Assembly (NCBI GenBank): GCA_900769955.1
Contig: CAAGIP010000168.1
Location: forward strand, 1 to 10,109
Direction of reading: 5' to 3'
DNA: 10,109 nucleotides
Origin: Spirochaetia bacterium
GTDB lineage: Bacteria; Spirochaetota; Spirochaetia; Sphaerochaetales; Sphaerochaetaceae
This document shows, in pieces, positions 6,897-10,109 of this stretch. How positions within the stretch are numbered: the first letter of the stretch is position 1; each line of letters starts with the position of its first letter. A program made the translations under genes and the position numbers. The notes beneath the pieces were generated by a model. The model saw nothing but the letters and a program-made list of their open reading frames with translations, searched no databases and had not been told where the DNA came from.

Positions 6897-6926
6897 ACTA
6901 TAATACATAGCGCGCATGCGGCGCAA
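6897..6926 (-). promoter_or_regulatory. Weak candidate promoter for the GerMN gene
   Basis: Read on the minus strand, TTGCGC (6926-6921), an 18-base spacer and TATAGT (6902-6897) would place the transcription start at about 6889-6890, that is, on the chosen ATG. The -35 matches consensus at only three positions, so this is tentative. The gene could instead be read through from the FemAB-like frame, whose stop is 37 bases upstream. Confidence 0.3.
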
Positions 6927-7352
6927 TCAGAGATGGTATGATGGCATGCGTCTTTCCTCCAGGAAAAACAGTTCTGCCCTGTCACTTTTCAGCGGATGGT
7001 CCCAGCATCCCATCCGGTCAAGCCGCTCTCCGCCGAATCCCATCTTGAAGCGTGAAAGCCCTGAAAGGGGATGGTGCTCCTCTCCCTTCGGGGCAACCCC
7101 GAAAAGATCGTACTCAAGCGCACCTCTTTCCTTTGCCATCAGCATTGCGGTTGTCTGCAGAAGATATGTGGACACGTGCTCCCGTCCATAGGACGAGGAA
7201 GCACCGTAAAGATAGCTTGCCCTGTCATCGGAGATTGAAAGAAACATCGAGGAGAGGGGAACGCCTTCACGCTCCGCGATCAGGAGTCTCACTTCAGCAT
7301 CGCTTTCTTCTGCATTTGAAAGGGCAGGGAATGAACTGAATCCCCTTGCCAT
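6927..7352 (-). CDS. FemAB-like peptidoglycan-bridge transferase, C-terminal half only (probable truncated gene)
   Basis: The 141 residues match the C-terminal GNAT-like half of FemA/FemB-type aminoacyltransferases, which add amino acids to the peptidoglycan cross-bridge from aminoacyl-tRNA. Recognisable family segments are VRLLIAEREGVPLSS, ASYLYGASS, the LLQTTAM-LMAKERG helix, YDLFGVAP, and HPLSGLSRFKMGFGGERL followed by GCWDHPL. Full proteins have about 330-370 residues in two such lobes, and the first lobe is missing. The frame continues upstream of the ATG at 7352 to a stop at 7428-7430, and the extra residues (including VPARDITSLL) look family-like, which suggests remnant coding sequence. 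There is no room for the missing half, because ptsI starts at 7488 on the other strand. AGGCATAGGA before the ATG could serve as a poor ribosome binding site. The best reading is a 5'-deleted pseudogene; a shortened functional protein is less likely. Confidence 0.7.
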   Translation of the reverse strand: MARGFSSFPALSNAEESDAEVRLLIAEREGVPLSSMFLSISDDRASYLYGASSSYGREHVSTYLLQTTAMLMAKERGALEYDLFGVAPKGEEHHPLSGLSRFKMGFGGERLDRMGCWDHPLKSDRAELFFLEERRMPSYHL

Positions 7353-7452
7353 TCCTATGCCTGAAAAAATTAAAAGCGATGTGATGTCACGTGCCGGTAC
7401 GATCCGTGTGTGAAGAGGGGAAAACTTTTAACCGCTGCCGATAATACTTTTC

Positions 7453-7481
7453 TTTACATCAGTACAAACCCAATATAAAAT
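7453..7481 (+). promoter_or_regulatory. Promoter of ptsI, predicted leaderless start
   Basis: TTTACA (7453-7458), a 17-base spacer and TAAAAT (7476-7481) make a good sigma-70-type promoter. The transcription start would fall 6-8 bases after the -10, at about 7488, which is the A of the ptsI ATG. No purine-rich ribosome binding site lies between the -10 and the ATG, consistent with a leaderless or near-leaderless mRNA. Confidence 0.6.
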
Positions 7482-7487
7482 TTTCAC

Positions 7488-9161
7488 ATGAAGACTCTTG
7501 AAGGCCAGGATATAACGCACATACATGCCCGGGGGCGAGCTTTTCTGATGAGAAAAACACCACTTCAGGTGAGTGAAATCACGGCTGAGGCACCGGAAGC
7601 TGAGTATGAGAAGTTCTCGCTTGCCCTTGAGGAGGTAACCGATGAGCTTTCACTGCTTCAGAAGCAGGCATCCGGAGACAGCGATGCCGCGCTCATCGAG
7701 GTCCAGATCTTCATGGCGATGGATCCTGACTTCATCGATCGTGTCAGGTATTTCATCATTGAAAAGAATTTAAGTGCCGCTCATGCGGTAATGAAGGCTT
7801 CCGAAGCATTTTCCGCATCCCTGATTGCACTCGGTGATGAGCACTTCCGGGAACGTGCCCATGACATAAAGGATGTTTCTGAGCGTATTATCATGAAGCT
7901 TACCGGTAAAAGACGCGGAAAAACCGTGCTTCCTCCCGATTCCATACTGGTTGCCGAAGAGCTGCTTCCTTCCTCTCTTATTTCACTTAACAGGGAAAAC
8001 CTCAGGGGAATAATACTGGAAGAGGGAGGAGCCACAAGTCATGTGGCGCTGCTTGCTAAATCATACGGCATTGCGCTTTTCATGAACGTGAAGGATGCAC
8101 TTGATCTTATTAATGACGGAGATGACATCGTGCTTTCAGGAAAGATTTACATCAACCCTGATGATACGGTTTATTCAGAACAGGCTGAGGATCCCTCACT
8201 TTACCTTCCTCCCGCAATGACCCGGGACGGAAAGAGGATCAGGATATACGCCAACATCGACAGTGAGGAGTCCGTAAGGCAGGCGCTTGAGATGAACGCT
8301 GAGGGCGTCGGGCTCTTCAGGACGGAATTCCTCCTCCTTGGGGATCGCATCGGATATGACGAGATGGCCTCCGCAGAGTTATACAGGCGCCTTTCCCTTG
8401 CCTTTGACGGTCCCGTTACAGTAAGGACATATGATGTGGGCTATGACAAGATGGTGCATGAGAGCATCCATCCTGAGAAGAATCCGGCCCTCGGGGTCAG
8501 GGGAATCAGATACTGCATGGCCCATAAGGAACTTTTCAGGACCCAGCTCAGGGCAGTGCTCCGTGCATCTGTTCCAAAGAAAAACCTCCGCCTGATGTTT
8601 CCGATGATTTCCTCTCCCGACGAACTTGATGATGTGCTTGCCTTTCTTGATGAAGTGAAGAAAGAGCTTTCACTGGAAAATATCCCATATGATGAAAACA
8701 TTAAGGTCGGTACTATGATAGAAGTGCCTTCCGCGGCGCTCATGAGTGATGCACTGGCCCAAAAGTGTGATTTTTTCTCTATTGGCACAAATGACTTAAT
8801 GCAATACACTATCGCAGTGGACAGAGCCGGTGAGAAGCTGTCATATCTGACAGGCTCCATGCACCCTGCGGTTGCAAGGCTTATTGCATATGTGTGCCGC
8901 AATGCATCGGATGCCGGAATTGAGACGTGTGTCTGCGGTGAAGCCGCAGGGGATGCCCGTCTTACTGCCGTTCTCACGGGTCTTGGTCCTGACAGCCTCA
9001 GCATGGCACCCCTAAGCATTTCATCCGTCGTTAAGGCGGTAAGGAAAACTGACGGGAAAAGGGCCGCCCTCTATGCAGGGAGGCTTCTCCATGCCGGGAG
9101 TATCAGAGAGAGTGAGATATTGACAGAGGAATCCAATGCAGAAACTGGAGATAGTAAATAA
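7488..9161 (+). CDS. ptsI: PTS enzyme I (phosphoenolpyruvate-protein phosphotransferase)
   Basis: Enzyme I takes the phosphoryl group of phosphoenolpyruvate onto a histidine and passes it to HPr, starting sugar uptake or regulatory phosphorylation. At 557 residues it is slightly shorter than the usual 570-575. The phospho-histidine is His185 in GGATSHVALLAKS. The C-terminal PEP-binding barrel shows GVGLFRTEFLL (Arg278), VRTYDVGYDK (Arg313), NPALGVRGIRY, IEVPSAAL, FFSIGTNDLMQYT and the catalytic Cys483 in VCGEAAGD. All key residues are present. The first 20 residues are odd: the usual SPG-A-GKA motif is replaced by THIHARGRA, while the rest aligns well. No HPr or enzyme II gene is in the window. 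Transcription probably starts at the ATG itself. The 3' end overlaps der by 26 bases, so the two are likely co-transcribed. Confidence 0.93.
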   Translation: MKTLEGQDITHIHARGRAFLMRKTPLQVSEITAEAPEAEYEKFSLALEEVTDELSLLQKQASGDSDAALIEVQIFMAMDPDFIDRVRYFIIEKNLSAAHAVMKASEAFSASLIALGDEHFRERAHDIKDVSERIIMKLTGKRRGKTVLPPDSILVAEELLPSSLISLNRENLRGIILEEGGATSHVALLAKSYGIALFMNVKDALDLINDGDDIVLSGKIYINPDDTVYSEQAEDPSLYLPPAMTRDGKRIRIYANIDSEESVRQALEMNAEGVGLFRTEFLLLGDRIGYDEMASAELYRRLSLAFDGPVTVRTYDVGYDKMVHESIHPEKNPALGVRGIRYCMAHKELFRTQLRAVLRASVPKKNLRLMFPMISSPDELDDVLAFLDEVKKELSLENIPYDENIKVGTMIEVPSAALMSDALAQKCDFFSIGTNDLMQYTIAVDRAGEKLSYLTGSMHPAVARLIAYVCRNASDAGIETCVCGEAAGDARLTAVLTGLGPDSLSMAPLSISSVVKAVRKTDGKRAALYAGRLLHAGSIRESEILTEESNAETGDSK

Positions 9162-10109
9162 AGCGGATATCGATACTTCGCTTCCCCTTATAAGTATAAT
9201 AGGACGCCCGAACGTGGGCAAAAGCACGCTCTTCAACCGCCTTATCGGCAAAAGAAGGGCGATAACTGACCCGACGCCCGGTGTCACCCGTGACCCCATT
9301 CCGGAGTCCTGGCTGCTCGGCAACAACCGTGTCACGCTTGTTGACAGCGGCGGTGTTAAGATCGATCAGGAGGGCCTTGACGGACTTGTTACCGAAAAGA
9401 GCCTTTCCCTTCTTGAAATCAGTGATCTCATCGTGTTCGTCATGGACTGCATGGAAGTGACACCGGAGGACCAGATGCTCATTGAGCAGCTCCGCCCCTA
9501 CACCGATAAGGTTGTGCTTGCAGTCAACAAGATCGATGACGTGAAGCGTGAGGACTTCATCTGGAACTACTACGGCTACGGCTATCAGAGGATAGTCGGC
9601 ATTTCCGCAGCCCACGGCCTTGGCATCGAGGAACTTGAGGACACGCTTCTCGGAATGCTTAACCTTGAGCGTCAGGAAGAGGAGCCAGAGGAACCTGAAA
9701 CGATAAAGCTTGCCATACTCGGTAAGCCGAACACGGGAAAGAGCACTCTCACGAATCTTCTGACAGGACGTGACATCTCCCTTGTCAGCAGCATCGCGGG
9801 AACCACCCGTGACGTCATGAGGGGAACCTTCACCTACAAGGGTACCGATTACACAGTTCTTGACACTGCGGGCATCAGGAGAAAGAGCAGGGTTGAGGAG
9901 GACGTTGAGTATTACTCCGTTAACCGTGCGATAAAGACAATCGATGATGCCGATGTCGTGCTGCTGATGATCGACGCGACCGAAGGGCTTGCAGAGCAGG
10001 ACAAGAAGATTGCGCAGCTCATCGTGAGACGCGGAAAGGGCGTCGTGCTCGTGCTTAACAAGATTGATGCGCTCAAGGGTGTTGCAAATGAGCTTGAGGC
10101 AATTAAGGA
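9136..10109 (+). CDS. der: GTPase Der/EngA, ribosome assembly (3' end beyond window)
   Basis: Der is an essential GTPase with two tandem G domains that acts in 50S ribosomal subunit maturation. The 324 codons visible cover G domain 1 and most of G domain 2. The KH-like C-terminal domain lies outside the window (full proteins have about 440-490 residues). Domain 1 has P-loop GRPNVGKS (23-30), switch TPGVTRD, DSGG (70-73, where DTGG or DTAG is more usual) and NKID (131-134). Domain 2 has P-loop GKPNTGKS (196-203), AGTTRD, DTAG (243-246) and NKID (309-312). An acidic Glu/Pro linker (about 180-189) joins them. The ATG at 9136 is chosen because AGAGGA at 9125-9130 lies 5 bases before it and no other in-frame start precedes the first P-loop. 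This start lies inside ptsI in another frame, implying translational coupling. Confidence 0.95.
   Translation, partial: MQKLEIVNKADIDTSLPLISIIGRPNVGKSTLFNRLIGKRRAITDPTPGVTRDPIPESWLLGNNRVTLVDSGGVKIDQEGLDGLVTEKSLSLLEISDLIVFVMDCMEVTPEDQMLIEQLRPYTDKVVLAVNKIDDVKREDFIWNYYGYGYQRIVGISAAHGLGIEELEDTLLGMLNLERQEEEPEEPETIKLAILGKPNTGKSTLTNLLTGRDISLVSSIAGTTRDVMRGTFTYKGTDYTVLDTAGIRRKSRVEEDVEYYSVNRAIKTIDDADVVLLMIDATEGLAEQDKKIAQLIVRRGKGVVLVLNKIDALKGVANELEAIK

Noticed and set aside
6890..6985. Longer GerMN protein starting at 6985
   Set aside because: The extension overlaps the FemAB-like frame and its Cys/His-rich residues look like shadow translation; the charged N-terminus and membrane helix start from 6889.
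9103..9615. Minus-strand frame of 170 residues opposite der
   Set aside because: It lies antisense to clear Der G-domain motifs and has no recognisable family features.

Overview
The window most resembles a chromosomal segment of a host-associated spirochaete, perhaps of the Sphaerochaeta type. This is a low-to-moderate inference from three things: an rny-ymdB pair next to a GerMN-domain gene and a ptsI-der pair, moderate GC, and AGG-rich arginine codon use. No rRNA or other taxonomic marker is present, and a Firmicutes host is not excluded.

Left part (1-1251): the right-hand end of an IS200/IS605-family insertion sequence. It holds a tnpB gene whose first few codons lie left of the window, followed by a structured 3' region that looks like the TnpB guide RNA (omega/reRNA) scaffold and the element's right end. 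All RuvC catalytic residues and the zinc-ribbon cysteines are present. The element ends only about 23 bases before the next gene, so the predicted guide would be read from the 5' flank of that gene.

Second part (1275-3798): a tightly coupled three-gene operon. It encodes an OmpR-type response regulator, a two-TM sensor histidine kinase and a multi-spanning membrane protein of unknown function. Both junctions are 4-base ATGA overlaps.

Third part (3799-6335): an AT-rich 233-base gap carrying a good sigma-70-type promoter, then rny (ribonuclease Y) and, with no gap, ymdB (calcineurin-like cyclic-nucleotide phosphodiesterase of the TIGR00282 type). A strong intrinsic terminator for this pair lies 40-70 bases inside the convergent neighbour. 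The two convergent genes share one CTAG as their stop codons.

Fourth part (6332-7427, minus strand): a membrane-anchored GerMN-domain protein, preceded by a frame encoding only the C-terminal half of a FemAB-like peptidoglycan-bridge aminoacyltransferase, probably a decayed gene.

Right part (7488-10109): ptsI (PTS enzyme I), whose promoter appears to give a leaderless or near-leaderless mRNA, then der/engA (double GTPase for ribosome assembly). der overlaps the ptsI end by 26 bases and runs off the window.

No tRNA, rRNA, CRISPR array or prophage is visible. The most unusual points are the TnpB element sitting directly on the start of a sensory operon, the unknown membrane partner of that operon, the terminator embedded in a convergent coding region, and the truncated FemAB gene.
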